From positions 62,001 to 126,000 of the forward strand of contig JAGYJQ010000004.1 in NCBI GenBank assembly GCA_018401935.1: a DNA stretch of 64,000 bases, read 5' to 3'. The notes under the pieces were generated by a model. That model ran no database searches and was not told the DNA's origin. It saw only the letters and a program-made list of their open reading frames with translations. The position numbers and the translations under genes were made by a program. This stretch comes from Balneolaceae bacterium. Lineage in GTDB: Bacteria; Bacteroidota; Rhodothermia; Balneolales; Balneolaceae. Positions 40,335 to 48,455 of this stretch are shown here, piece by piece (the first letter of the stretch is position 1; each line of letters begins with the position of its first letter).

Positions 40335-41046
40335 GTCAACAAATCAATTACTTAAACTAGTGTTCTTCCATGATCAGCGCATGGAAGAACTTACTAGTTC
40401 AAGTTCAGATTCTATTAAGGTTGACAACGATATACTTTCGTTATTTACCAAGCCTGATCCGACCTATTCTCGGTTATTTTTTATGGGAAGCGATCTAGCG
40501 AATAATCGTTACGGGATTAATTTATTAGATGCCTATCCTTCCGTAGCTACCATTATTGAAAAACTTTATACCTTACCTTCAAAGCTAGAATGGTCAAATG
40601 AGCATGGAATAGGTGATTGGATGCAAAATGCTCCAATGGATGCCTACCTCAGGTTAGTTCGAAAATCTAAAGACACCATACAGCCATCACGTACTGACTT
40701 GGATACTTCTTTGGCTAAAGATATTCCAACCACAGATAAAAAGAATCTAGAACAGGCTTGGGGGTATGAAATAGAATCCTCTGTGTTACACAAATTGTTA
40801 ATGAAAGAAGAGGTTGTTTTAGTTAAACGTGCAGCAATGGATGGTTTTGATATAGATTTATATAGTAAACGGAATCCCTACATCGATTTTTTCTATCCTT
40901 TACAGTCTTTATTGCCGGATGCGTTTAGATTTTTTTCCATTAACGGTAAGCGGGTGTATTCTAAAGAGGCATTGTATTTTGAACAAACGCGTCTACATAA
41001 ACCACCTCATGGTTTTGAAGAAGTTCATCCAGAGTCCGTGCTGTAA
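40333..41046 (+). CDS. Unrecognised cytoplasmic protein downstream of hppA
   Basis: 237 residues, no family recognised, no signal peptide or membrane helix. It starts LLKLVFFHDQRMEELTSSSS and contains a charged, low-complexity middle (KSKDTIQPSRTDLDTSLAKD). The C-terminal part has aromatic runs (YIDFFYPLQSLLPDAFRFFS). It lies 34 bp after hppA on the same strand with its start codon inside an inverted repeat, so translation or transcription may be attenuated relative to hppA. Confidence 0.65.
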   Translation: MSTNQLLKLVFFHDQRMEELTSSSSDSIKVDNDILSLFTKPDPTYSRLFFMGSDLANNRYGINLLDAYPSVATIIEKLYTLPSKLEWSNEHGIGDWMQNAPMDAYLRLVRKSKDTIQPSRTDLDTSLAKDIPTTDKKNLEQAWGYEIESSVLHKLLMKEEVVLVKRAAMDGFDIDLYSKRNPYIDFFYPLQSLLPDAFRFFSINGKRVYSKEALYFEQTRLHKPPHGFEEVHPESVL

Positions 41047-41135
41047 ACGGCTGGTCCCGATACTCTATTAGATAGAACTGAATTCTTTTTAAATAGTGGA
41101 ATATTTCAGTACAAAATAAGCCAACAAATATTTAT

Positions 41136-41160
41136 CTTATTTAGACTATATTTAAATAAG
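41136..41160 (+). promoter_or_regulatory. Palindrome in front of feoA, candidate metalloregulator operator
   Basis: CTTATTTA (41136-41143) and TAAATAAG (41153-41160) are perfect inverted repeats with a 9-bp spacer, ending 1 bp before the feoA start. A third AAATAAG half-site lies at 41114-41120. Fur- and DtxR-type repressors bind AT-rich palindromes of about this length ahead of feo operons; which of them, if any, binds here is inference. Confidence 0.5.
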
Positions 41161-41161
41161 G

Positions 41162-41395
41162 ATGATTATACCACTTACCACTACTAAAATAGGCGAACAA
41201 GTTCGAGTCAGCTGTCTAAACTGCACGAGTGAAGACACGTGCCGGTTACAAGAGCTTGGTTGTGTAGAGGGTGCAACAGGAACCGTTGTCTCAAATCAGA
41301 AAAACATTATACTTCAAGTCGGTGAATGCCGATTGGCGATAACGCACCCATTGGCCATGAATATTTTAGTTGAACCGGTCTCCAAAAAAAAATAA
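41162..41395 (+). CDS. feoA: FeoA-type protein with cysteine motif
   Basis: 77 residues forming one FeoA SH3-like domain (KIGEQVRVSC onward, RLQELGCVEGATGTVV, CRLAITHPLAMNILVEP). FeoA is a small cytoplasmic partner of the iron channel FeoB. Unusually it has Cys18, Cys21, Cys27, Cys34 and Cys56, including a C-x-x-C pair, where ordinary FeoA has none; a metal or Fe-S site is possible. It starts 1 bp after the palindrome and is followed by the second feoA after 24 bp. Confidence 0.85.
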   Translation: MIIPLTTTKIGEQVRVSCLNCTSEDTCRLQELGCVEGATGTVVSNQKNIILQVGECRLAITHPLAMNILVEPVSKKK

Positions 41396-41419
41396 CCCTA
41401 ACCTAAAGAGACGTAACCT

Positions 41420-41638
41420 ATGTTGCTTTCTGACGCACGTGTTCAGCAAAAATATGAAGTGAAGCAGATTCAAGGGGAAGAACTTGTTAGAATAATGGAG
41501 ATGGGTCTTACGCCAGGAAGTGTGTGTGAAGTCATCAGAAGGGCCCCAATGGGATATCCAATAGAGATAAAAATACGCGGGTATCTGCTTAGCTTACGGA
41601 AAAAAGAGTCCGATGCAGTTGAGGTGAGCCCAATATGA
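41420..41638 (+). CDS. feoA: FeoA-type protein (standard form)
   Basis: 72 residues, a standard FeoA domain: EELVRIMEMGLTPGSVCEVI, RRAPMGYPIEIKIRGYLLSL then RKKESDAVEV. It is thought to assist FeoB in ferrous iron import. Its stop overlaps the feoB start by 4 bp, so translation is coupled. Confidence 0.93.
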   Translation: MLLSDARVQQKYEVKQIQGEELVRIMEMGLTPGSVCEVIRRAPMGYPIEIKIRGYLLSLRKKESDAVEVSPI

Positions 41639-43812
41639 ATAACCAGACCTTGAATATTCAGAAAGACCTATTACGACAGCCTAGTACTATCGCACTGGTA
41701 GGGAATCCAAATACGGGTAAATCTACCATCTTTAATGCCCTTACCGGTTTGCGTCAGAAGATAGCGAATTATCCGGGCATCACCGTTGAACGTAAAATGG
41801 GGACTACCATCATCAATGGAGTACTTCATAAGGTTATTGATTTACCTGGTGCGTACAGCCTAAATCATAAGAAAGCGGACGAGCGTATCACCTATGAAAC
41901 GCTTATAGGGAGTTTTGACCACGAAGAAAAACCAGATATGCTGTTGATGGTGGTCGATGCAAGTAATCTTGAGCGTAATCTATTCTTGGCCTCTCAGGTC
42001 ATGGATTTGCAGATTCCTATGCTCATGGTTCTGACCATGAGCGATATCGCTGATGAACGTGGTATTCAGATTCAATCCCAACAGTTATCTGATACATGGG
42101 GTGTGCCTGTTATCTCAATAAATGCCCGAACTAAACAGTGCGATACGCAAATTAAACAAGCATTGATCGAACAAGGTGTCGCTACCCCCAAACCTTTTCA
42201 ATGGAAACCTTCCACACCACTTAGACAGGCCGTTGAACGATTGGATAAGGAGTGGCTATCCAAGCATACTCAATTGCCGGAGCGTGCTCGTCCTATAGAA
42301 GCTTTACGACTTCTTGCAGAAGGTAGTCTTGAGGATAGTTTTTATCAGTATTCAGAGGAAGGGAAAGCCAAGAAACTAATTGAGGAATTGCAAAACTTTT
42401 TAGAAGATCAGGGCGAGAATCCAACGGCTGCCGAAGTAGTTCAACGCTATCGTTTTATTGGCGATAGCTCGGAGAGTAGTGTTACCAAAGAGGTTCGGGA
42501 GCAGCAGACTTGGACCGATCGATTAGATAATGTGTTGACACACAGAGTGGCTGGGCCAGTAACCTTTATATTGGTTTTATTGATCATGTTTCAGTCTATT
42601 TTCAGCTGGGCCACTCCCTTTATGGACATGATTGATATGCTCTTTATTGAATTGGGTGCATTTGTCGGTAATCAACTTCCAGCCGGACTATTAAACAGCC
42701 TACTGGTTGATGGGGTTATTGCCGGTTTGGGCGGGGTGGTTATCTTTCTGCCCCAGATTATTTTTCTTTTTCTGTTTATTTACTTCCTAGAAGGCACTGG
42801 GTACATGGCTAGGGCTGCGTTTGTTATGGATGGTTTTATGACGAAGGTGGGATTGCATGGACGTTCGGTGGTCCCTTTGATGTCGGGTTTTGCTTGTGCT
42901 ATTCCTGGAATAATGGCTACAAGAACCATAGAAAACTGGCGAGACCGGCTTATCACTATCATGGTGTTACCCTTCATGGCCTGTTCAGCTCGACTACCTG
43001 TATATGCAGTGATGATTGCAGCATTTGTGCCTGATAATCGCGTGATTGGTTTTTTAACGCTGCAAGGGGTAGTTTTTTTCGGCTTATATTTGTTCGGTAT
43101 ACTGATGGCGGTCGGATCCGCTGCGGTGATGAAGCGTATTTTTCCAACGGGGAAACCCACCCCTTTTTTAATGGAATTGCCACCGTATAAGTGGCCTAAT
43201 GTTAGCTCGGTCGTAATCCAATCCTTAGAACGAGGTAAGATTTTTGTTACGGAGGCGGGAAAAATTATCGTAGCTATTTCTATTGTGTTATGGTTTTTAG
43301 CTTCTTTTCCGACTTATGACCCTACTGGTAGTGATCTAGCAGCTGTAGACGCGAACGAGCAGATGAGCGAGCAGATGTTATCGACTTTACAGTTGAATCA
43401 AAGCTATGCAGGTACCTTTGGGCAGTGGATTGAGCCTGCTATTGAGCCACTCGGATTTGATTGGAAAATTGGTATTGGCTTGTTGACTTCTTTCGCTGCC
43501 CGTGAAGTAATGGTGGGTACTCTAAACACGATTTATAGTATTGAAGAAACAGAGGAACAGCTTGGATTAATAGAGCGTCTAAGGAGTGAGAAAGATCCGG
43601 AAACCGGACTTCCTAAATATACGCTGGCAACGGCTCTTTCCTTGATGATATTTTTTGCCATAGCCATGCAATGTATGAGCACCTTGGCCATTGTTAAGCG
43701 AGAAACAAATAGTTGGAAATGGCCTCTGGTTATGTTCGGTTACATGACTGTTTTAGCCTATTTTAGTGCATGGATAACCTATGAATGGGCCAACGCCTTT
43801 TTACTGGGCTAA
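41635..43812 (+). CDS. feoB: Ferrous iron transporter FeoB
   Basis: 725 residues. The N-terminal GTPase domain has G1 GNPNTGKSTIFNAL, G3 DLPGAYSL and a G4 region LTMSDIADE in which Thr stands at the usual Asn position. The membrane part has two Gate domains: CAIPGIMATRTIENWRDR with MACSARLPVY, and the C-terminal FAAREVMVGTLNTIY. It imports Fe2+ across the inner membrane. It forms feoA-feoA-feoB with a palindrome at the front and a terminator-like hairpin behind. Confidence 0.95.
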   Translation: MNNQTLNIQKDLLRQPSTIALVGNPNTGKSTIFNALTGLRQKIANYPGITVERKMGTTIINGVLHKVIDLPGAYSLNHKKADERITYETLIGSFDHEEKPDMLLMVVDASNLERNLFLASQVMDLQIPMLMVLTMSDIADERGIQIQSQQLSDTWGVPVISINARTKQCDTQIKQALIEQGVATPKPFQWKPSTPLRQAVERLDKEWLSKHTQLPERARPIEALRLLAEGSLEDSFYQYSEEGKAKKLIEELQNFLEDQGENPTAAEVVQRYRFIGDSSESSVTKEVREQQTWTDRLDNVLTHRVAGPVTFILVLLIMFQSIFSWATPFMDMIDMLFIELGAFVGNQLPAGLLNSLLVDGVIAGLGGVVIFLPQIIFLFLFIYFLEGTGYMARAAFVMDGFMTKVGLHGRSVVPLMSGFACAIPGIMATRTIENWRDRLITIMVLPFMACSARLPVYAVMIAAFVPDNRVIGFLTLQGVVFFGLYLFGILMAVGSAAVMKRIFPTGKPTPFLMELPPYKWPNVSSVVIQSLERGKIFVTEAGKIIVAISIVLWFLASFPTYDPTGSDLAAVDANEQMSEQMLSTLQLNQSYAGTFGQWIEPAIEPLGFDWKIGIGLLTSFAAREVMVGTLNTIYSIEETEEQLGLIERLRSEKDPETGLPKYTLATALSLMIFFAIAMQCMSTLAIVKRETNSWKWPLVMFGYMTVLAYFSAWITYEWANAFLLG

Positions 43813-43818
43813 GCTTAT

Positions 43819-43841
43819 ATAGTGCTTAGAACGCTATTTTT
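43819..43841 (+). terminator. Terminator-like hairpin after feoB
   Basis: ATAGTG (43819-43824) and CGCTAT (43832-43837) form a 6-bp stem with one G-U pair and a 7-nt loop, followed by a T-run. It begins 7 bp after the feoB stop. Confidence 0.5.
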
Positions 43842-43879
43842 GATTCGCAATTAATACGGTAAAAAGAGATATTTGGCAG

Positions 43880-44746
43880 ATGAAATTTTTAACCAAATTA
43901 GCTAACTCAATACGCGAATCTTCATCGGTATTGTGTATAGGACTTGATCCGAATCTACCTCGCTTGCCTGAGCAGCTTCGTGCTTTTTCTGAAGATCCGG
44001 TTGAACAGGTAGTATATTTTTGCCATCAGGTCATTCAGGCTACCGAGAAACATTGCGCAGCCTTTAAACCTAATGTAGCCTTTTTTGAAGCCTTAGGTCC
44101 CCAGGGTTTGGATGCATTTAAGCGTGTTATCTCTGCTATTCCCAGTCGTCATATAATTATAGCCGATGCCAAAAGAGGGGATATTAGCACCACGGCAGAG
44201 CATTATAAGAAAGCATTTTTCGATCAATTCAAGGTAGATGCGATTACCCTAAATCCATTAATGGGAATGGAAACTTTAGAGGCTTTTAATGGCGATAGTA
44301 GTAAAGCGGTTTATGCACTGGCGCTGACGTCCAATGCCGGTGCACAGGATTTTCTATTGGCGAGGAGTGGTAACTTTGAGAGTCTTTCGGCTCATATAGC
44401 CCATCAACTAGCCAATGCCCAGAAGTACTCTGAGACTCATCTTGGCATGGTCATCGGGGCCACTCAAAGCCAAGTGGCGCAACAGGTCTTAGCTCTACAT
44501 CCAAAGGCAGCCTTATTAATTCCTGGGTTTGGTGCACAAGGGGGAGATATCGAAGCATTAGCAACCTTATTAGCAACCCACCCTGGACTACCCCTAATTA
44601 ATTCTAGTAGAGGAATTCTGTTTGATGTGAACGACCACACAGATAACGATCCAACCCCTGAAAGTTGGCAGGATAGAGTTCTTGCTCGAACCCTTATTGC
44701 AAATCAACGATTGCTTCCCATTTTTGAACAAATAGAGCTCAATTAG
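43880..44746 (+). CDS. pyrF: Orotidine 5'-phosphate decarboxylase (type 2)
   Basis: 288 residues, the longer type 2 form. It converts OMP to UMP, the last step of pyrimidine synthesis. The charged catalytic network is IADAKRGDIST with Asp96, Lys98 and Asp101. The N-terminus LCIGLDPNLPRLP and the late IPGFGAQGGD and INSSRGI phosphate loop are typical. rnhA follows after 7 bp. Confidence 0.95.
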   Translation: MKFLTKLANSIRESSSVLCIGLDPNLPRLPEQLRAFSEDPVEQVVYFCHQVIQATEKHCAAFKPNVAFFEALGPQGLDAFKRVISAIPSRHIIIADAKRGDISTTAEHYKKAFFDQFKVDAITLNPLMGMETLEAFNGDSSKAVYALALTSNAGAQDFLLARSGNFESLSAHIAHQLANAQKYSETHLGMVIGATQSQVAQQVLALHPKAALLIPGFGAQGGDIEALATLLATHPGLPLINSSRGILFDVNDHTDNDPTPESWQDRVLARTLIANQRLLPIFEQIELN

Positions 44747-44753
44747 AAAAATT

Positions 44754-45197
44754 ATGAGTATCTCAGAAGTCATTATTTATACCGACGGTGCGTGCAGCGG
44801 CAATCCCGGACCAGGAGGTTGGGGGGCTTTGTTGCGACATAATGGGAAAGAAAAAGAACTCTCAGGTGGAGAAGCTCACACCACCAATAATCGAATGGAA
44901 ATGATGGCGGTGATCGAAGCAATAAGAGCCATAAAAAAGCCCTGTTTACTTAAGATTCATAGCGATAGTGCGTTAATTATCAATGCGATGACGAAGGGCT
45001 GGATAGAGTCATGGCAGGCAAAAGGGTGGAAGAAGGCAGACAAAAAGCCAGTGGAAAATCAGGATTTGTGGTTGGAATTGTTGGAGGTGATCGGGGCTCA
45101 TCAGGTGGAGTGGATAAAAGTGAAGGGGCATTCGGGTATTCCAGATAATGAGCGAGTGGATCAATTAGCGGTGCAGGCGGCCAAACAATTTATGTGA
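44754..45197 (+). CDS. rnhA: Ribonuclease HI
   Basis: 147 residues. It cuts RNA in RNA-DNA hybrids. The catalytic residues are all present: Asp11 (YTDGACSGNPGPGGWG), Glu49 (NNRMEMMAVIEA), Asp71 (IHSDSALI) and Asp136 (ERVDQLA), with His126 in VKGHSG. The basic handle (WQAKGWKKADKKPV) is also present. It lies 7 bp after pyrF. Confidence 0.96.
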   Translation: MSISEVIIYTDGACSGNPGPGGWGALLRHNGKEKELSGGEAHTTNNRMEMMAVIEAIRAIKKPCLLKIHSDSALIINAMTKGWIESWQAKGWKKADKKPVENQDLWLELLEVIGAHQVEWIKVKGHSGIPDNERVDQLAVQAAKQFM

Positions 45198-45253
45198 ATT
45201 TTTTTGTAGCTTCGGAACTGGACGTTTATCACGAATCTCTAAATTAAATCACC

Positions 45254-45685
45254 ATGGAAGAAAACAACGATTTTGCTCCTTTTCACCTCGCTTTTCCAGT
45301 CAAAGACTTAGCCGAAACGCATCAGTTTTACACCCAAGTACTGGGTTGTAGTACAGGAAGAAGCTCTGATCACTGGATAGACTTTAATATGTGGGGACAT
45401 CAGGTGGTTGCTCATTTAAGTCCAGATGAGGCAAAAGAATCTTCCAAGAATGCCGTTGATGGGCATGGAGTCCCCGTTCGCCATTTTGGTGTAATTTTGA
45501 GTATGGAAGAGTGGGAAGCTTTGGCCGAACGTGTGAAAACTGCCGGTGTCCGTTTTATTATTGAGCCTTATATCCGTTTCAAAGGTGAGGCAGGTGAGCA
45601 GGCAACCATGTTCTTTTTGGATCCAAGCGGAAATGCATTGGAGTTCAAGGCCTTTGCCGATAAAAGCCAAATATTTGCTACCTAA
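45254..45685 (+). CDS. VOC-family (glyoxalase/bleomycin resistance-like) protein
   Basis: 143 residues covering one vicinal oxygen chelate fold of two beta-alpha-beta-beta-beta modules. The first is FHLAFPVKDLAETHQFYTQV with His11, the second RHFGVILSMEEWEALAERV; the late FFLDPSGNALEFKAF supplies the usual Glu ligand. Relatives include metal-dependent lyases and dioxygenases, and also metal-free binding proteins. The reaction is unknown. Confidence 0.85.
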   Translation: MEENNDFAPFHLAFPVKDLAETHQFYTQVLGCSTGRSSDHWIDFNMWGHQVVAHLSPDEAKESSKNAVDGHGVPVRHFGVILSMEEWEALAERVKTAGVRFIIEPYIRFKGEAGEQATMFFLDPSGNALEFKAFADKSQIFAT

Positions 45686-45725
45686 GACAGTGGTGTCTCA
45701 TGTGAATAGGATCAGGTAGTCAGTA

Positions 45726-45766
45726 AAGCGTCTTGCTCGAAGAAGACTCACTTAAGCGTCTTGCTC
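45726..45766. repeat. 13-bp direct repeat at the 3' end of the ABC-F gene
   Basis: AAGCGTCTTGCTC occurs at 45726-45738 and 45754-45766, 28 bp apart. The right copy encodes the last residues of the ABC-F protein; the left copy lies just after its stop codon. Confidence 0.8.
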
Positions 45767-47734
45767 AAATTCAGCTTCTAAGTGTTCCACTCGTTGTTGA
45801 TATTCCTCCCACTGAAACATGAGCTCGGTTAATTCTTGCTTAATCTTTTCATATTCGATGCTGGTTTCTTTTACTTGAAGGGGATCCTCATAAAAATCGA
45901 CTTCAGCCATAGTAGCCTCAATAGTACGTAATCTGGTTTCGCAGGTCTCTATAGCCGTCTCTACTTTAGCAATTTTTTGCTTTAGTGGCCCCATTCGCTT
46001 ACTAAGTGCATTTCGACGTTCTGCTTCTAGGCGTTTTTTTTCTTTTTTTGAGAAAGAATCCGAGTCCTCAGTATCGATTTTTTTGAAGATTTCTTTCCCT
46101 TTTTGGGGGGATTGCGCTAATTCGGCTTCCTCTTTCTTTTTTTCCAAATAATAGCTGACATTACCTAGGAAAAGTCTAACCGAACCGGGTTGAATCTCCA
46201 AGACTTTGTTTACGATGGGGTCTAAGAATGCTCTATCATGAGAAACAATCATGCAGGTACCTTCATATTGTTGAAGAGCTTGTTGCAGAACGGCTTTACT
46301 ACTCATATCCAAGTGATTCGTAGGCTCGTCAAAGATGAGAAAATTTGCTGGTGATAACAGCATTTTAGCTAAGGCAAGACGAGATTTTTCACCGCCAGAG
46401 AGTACTTTTACTCTTTTGAAGACATCGTCACCAGTGAACAAAAAGCTTCCAAGAATAGACCGTAAACGACTCTCTTTTTCACCGGATCCTGCCCCCATCA
46501 TAATACCCAGTGGATCTTCGGTTTCATCGAGTTCATCTGCTTGATGCTGTGCAAAATAGGCATGTTGTACTTTGTGGCCTAGTTTTTGGGTTCCATTTTG
46601 AATGGGTTCAAGTCCACTCATAATCCGGATGAGAGTGGATTTACCTGCCCCATTAGGACCAACTACCGCTATTTTATCTTCTCGTTCTATTTCTAAATCA
46701 ATGCCATCGAATACAGTGTGTTCTCCGTACCGCTTAACTACTTGGTCTAATTGAACGACCACTTGCCCTGTTCGTTCTGGTGTAGGGAAGCGAAAAGATA
46801 CGGTATCAAGTTCGGATTCGACCTCTATTTGATCAAGTTTTTCAAGTTGTTTAACTCGGCTCTGTACTTGTCGGGCTTTACTGGCTTTATATCGAAAACG
46901 GTCTATGAACTCCTGAGTATCTTTAATTTGCTTCTCTTGGTTACGCTGCGCATTTATGAGTAATTCTCTCTCTTCTGCCCATTTGCGCTCGTAAAAACTA
47001 TAGTTTCCAGCATAATCCTGGAGTTTTCCTTGCCGTATGGCAAGCGTTCGATTGGTCAGGCTATCCAAAAAGTATTGGTCATGGGAAACCACAATAACCG
47101 CTCCATTATATTGAACTAAAAATTGTTCTAACCACTGCAGCGACTCAATATCTAAGTGATTGGTAGGTTCATCCAGTAGTAAATAAGTTGGGTCTTGCAG
47201 TAAAAGCTTAGCTAGGGCCATTCGCATGAGCCAACCACCACTGAATTCACTCGTGGTTCGGCTAAAATCATCCGAGCTAAAACCAAGACCCGTCAGCACT
47301 TTTTCCACTTTGGAACGGATGCTATAAATGCCAGATTGTTCTAACTCGGTTTGAAGTGAACCAAGTTGATCTAGATAGCTGTCATACGTAGAGGAGTTAG
47401 GGTCTAATTCTCCAAGTTTATGTTGCATTTCTTGGACCTCTTTTTCTAGATCAAATATGTGTTGAAAGACACTTTCCACTTCTTCTACAACGTTGAGGGA
47501 AAAATTAGGCTCTACCCCATCTTGTGGTAGGTAACCTAAGCTTTCGGTTTTACCCATACTCACCGAACCTTTATCAACTTCTTGAAGCCCCATAATCACC
47601 TTAAGTAAGGTAGACTTACCCGCTCCATTTGGGCCCACCAATCCAATTCGATCCCCTGGATTGATAATTACCGACATGTCATCGAGTAAGGCCCGATCAC
47701 CGAGAGAGAGGCTAATATTAGCACATTGTAGCAT
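45752..47734 (-). CDS. ABC-F family ATPase
   Basis: 660 residues with two ABC cassettes and no membrane helices, so it is a ribosome-associated or translation-factor-type ABC-F protein. Walker A motifs are GLVGPNGAGKSTLLKV and AVVGPNGAGKSTLIRI, signatures SGGWLMRMALAKLL and LSGGEKSRLALAKML, both followed by DEPTNHLD. A long interdomain linker (about residues 240-310, RNQEKQIKDTQEFIDRFR) is the P-site tRNA interaction motif. A C-terminal coiled coil (about residues 560-655) resembles the Uup/YdiF types. Housekeeping ABC-F factors resolve stalled ribosomes; antibiotic resistance subtypes cannot be excluded. Confidence 0.92.
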   Translation of the reverse strand: MLQCANISLSLGDRALLDDMSVIINPGDRIGLVGPNGAGKSTLLKVIMGLQEVDKGSVSMGKTESLGYLPQDGVEPNFSLNVVEEVESVFQHIFDLEKEVQEMQHKLGELDPNSSTYDSYLDQLGSLQTELEQSGIYSIRSKVEKVLTGLGFSSDDFSRTTSEFSGGWLMRMALAKLLLQDPTYLLLDEPTNHLDIESLQWLEQFLVQYNGAVIVVSHDQYFLDSLTNRTLAIRQGKLQDYAGNYSFYERKWAEERELLINAQRNQEKQIKDTQEFIDRFRYKASKARQVQSRVKQLEKLDQIEVESELDTVSFRFPTPERTGQVVVQLDQVVKRYGEHTVFDGIDLEIEREDKIAVVGPNGAGKSTLIRIMSGLEPIQNGTQKLGHKVQHAYFAQHQADELDETEDPLGIMMGAGSGEKESRLRSILGSFLFTGDDVFKRVKVLSGGEKSRLALAKMLLSPANFLIFDEPTNHLDMSSKAVLQQALQQYEGTCMIVSHDRAFLDPIVNKVLEIQPGSVRLFLGNVSYYLEKKKEEAELAQSPQKGKEIFKKIDTEDSDSFSKKEKKRLEAERRNALSKRMGPLKQKIAKVETAIETCETRLRTIEATMAEVDFYEDPLQVKETSIEYEKIKQELTELMFQWEEYQQRVEHLEAEFEQDA

Positions 47735-47739
47735 AGTCT

Positions 47740-48447
47740 CTAGGAGGTAAATTCAATGGATTTTGCTTCAAGTGCACCCGCAATGAGCCGAGCCGTAATA
47801 TCTAAGCCATCTGGGCCTAGTTGGGACATCGATTTTTCCTGACTAATACCGTATCCACCACCCATGATTGGAGTAAAGCCATTTTCTATGAGGGTTTCAA
47901 GCGAGCCGCAGTGCTGGTATACGCTCATTGTATTGGGGTTTGCTTGCCCATATTCATTATCGGTTTTTATGAGCTTGGTGGCTTCTACATATTGCGTAAG
48001 AATTCCCCAAGATAGGGCCGTTTGGCTTAGTACAAATGCAGCCATTTGATCTCCAATAGGAAGGATAGAATCCACCCATCTGTCTTGATGAGCGCGCATT
48101 TTATCGGCATAACCCAGAAGTTTTTTTAGCCGAAATGAATATTCTTCTAATTTTTTATCGGTTGTTTCTAGTATGAGGGTATTTTTAGGATTTGGATGGC
48201 CTTCAAGTGCCTGCCGGATCAGATCATAATACAGATCGTAGATTTCATCACAAAGGGCATGAGCGGCATCTAAATTGCCTGATACAGCGGTGTCCGTAAT
48301 GGCTAATAACTTATTGCGGGTCTGATCAAATGCAGTTACGACAATGATGGCTCGATCGTATTGTTGAATATAGGTAACTGCATCAACCAGATTGGAGACA
48401 TTCGTGATACTTTGACCTTCAAAACTTAATACATGTATATCCTTCAT
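47740..48447 (-). CDS. Degenerate aspartokinase-like (amino acid kinase fold) protein
   Basis: 235 residues. Several blocks align with the catalytic half of aspartokinase: LSFEGQSITNVSNLVDAVTY against the KFGGTSV block, AIIVVTAFDQTRNKLLAI against the VVVVSA block, ILPIGDQMAAFVLSQTAL against the SLGERLSA block, and QLGPDGLDITARLIAGALEA against the LGRGGSDYTA block. Catalytic Lys is Ser8, the first glycine of the KFGG loop is Glu10, and the GGSD motif is PDGLD, so kinase activity is doubtful. The usual C-terminal ACT domains are absent. It ends 6 bp before the ABC-F start and begins 9 bp after lysA, so an operon with lysA is likely. Confidence 0.72.
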   Translation of the reverse strand: MKDIHVLSFEGQSITNVSNLVDAVTYIQQYDRAIIVVTAFDQTRNKLLAITDTAVSGNLDAAHALCDEIYDLYYDLIRQALEGHPNPKNTLILETTDKKLEEYSFRLKKLLGYADKMRAHQDRWVDSILPIGDQMAAFVLSQTALSWGILTQYVEATKLIKTDNEYGQANPNTMSVYQHCGSLETLIENGFTPIMGGGYGISQEKSMSQLGPDGLDITARLIAGALEAKSIEFTS

Positions 48448-48455
48448 AGTTGTAG

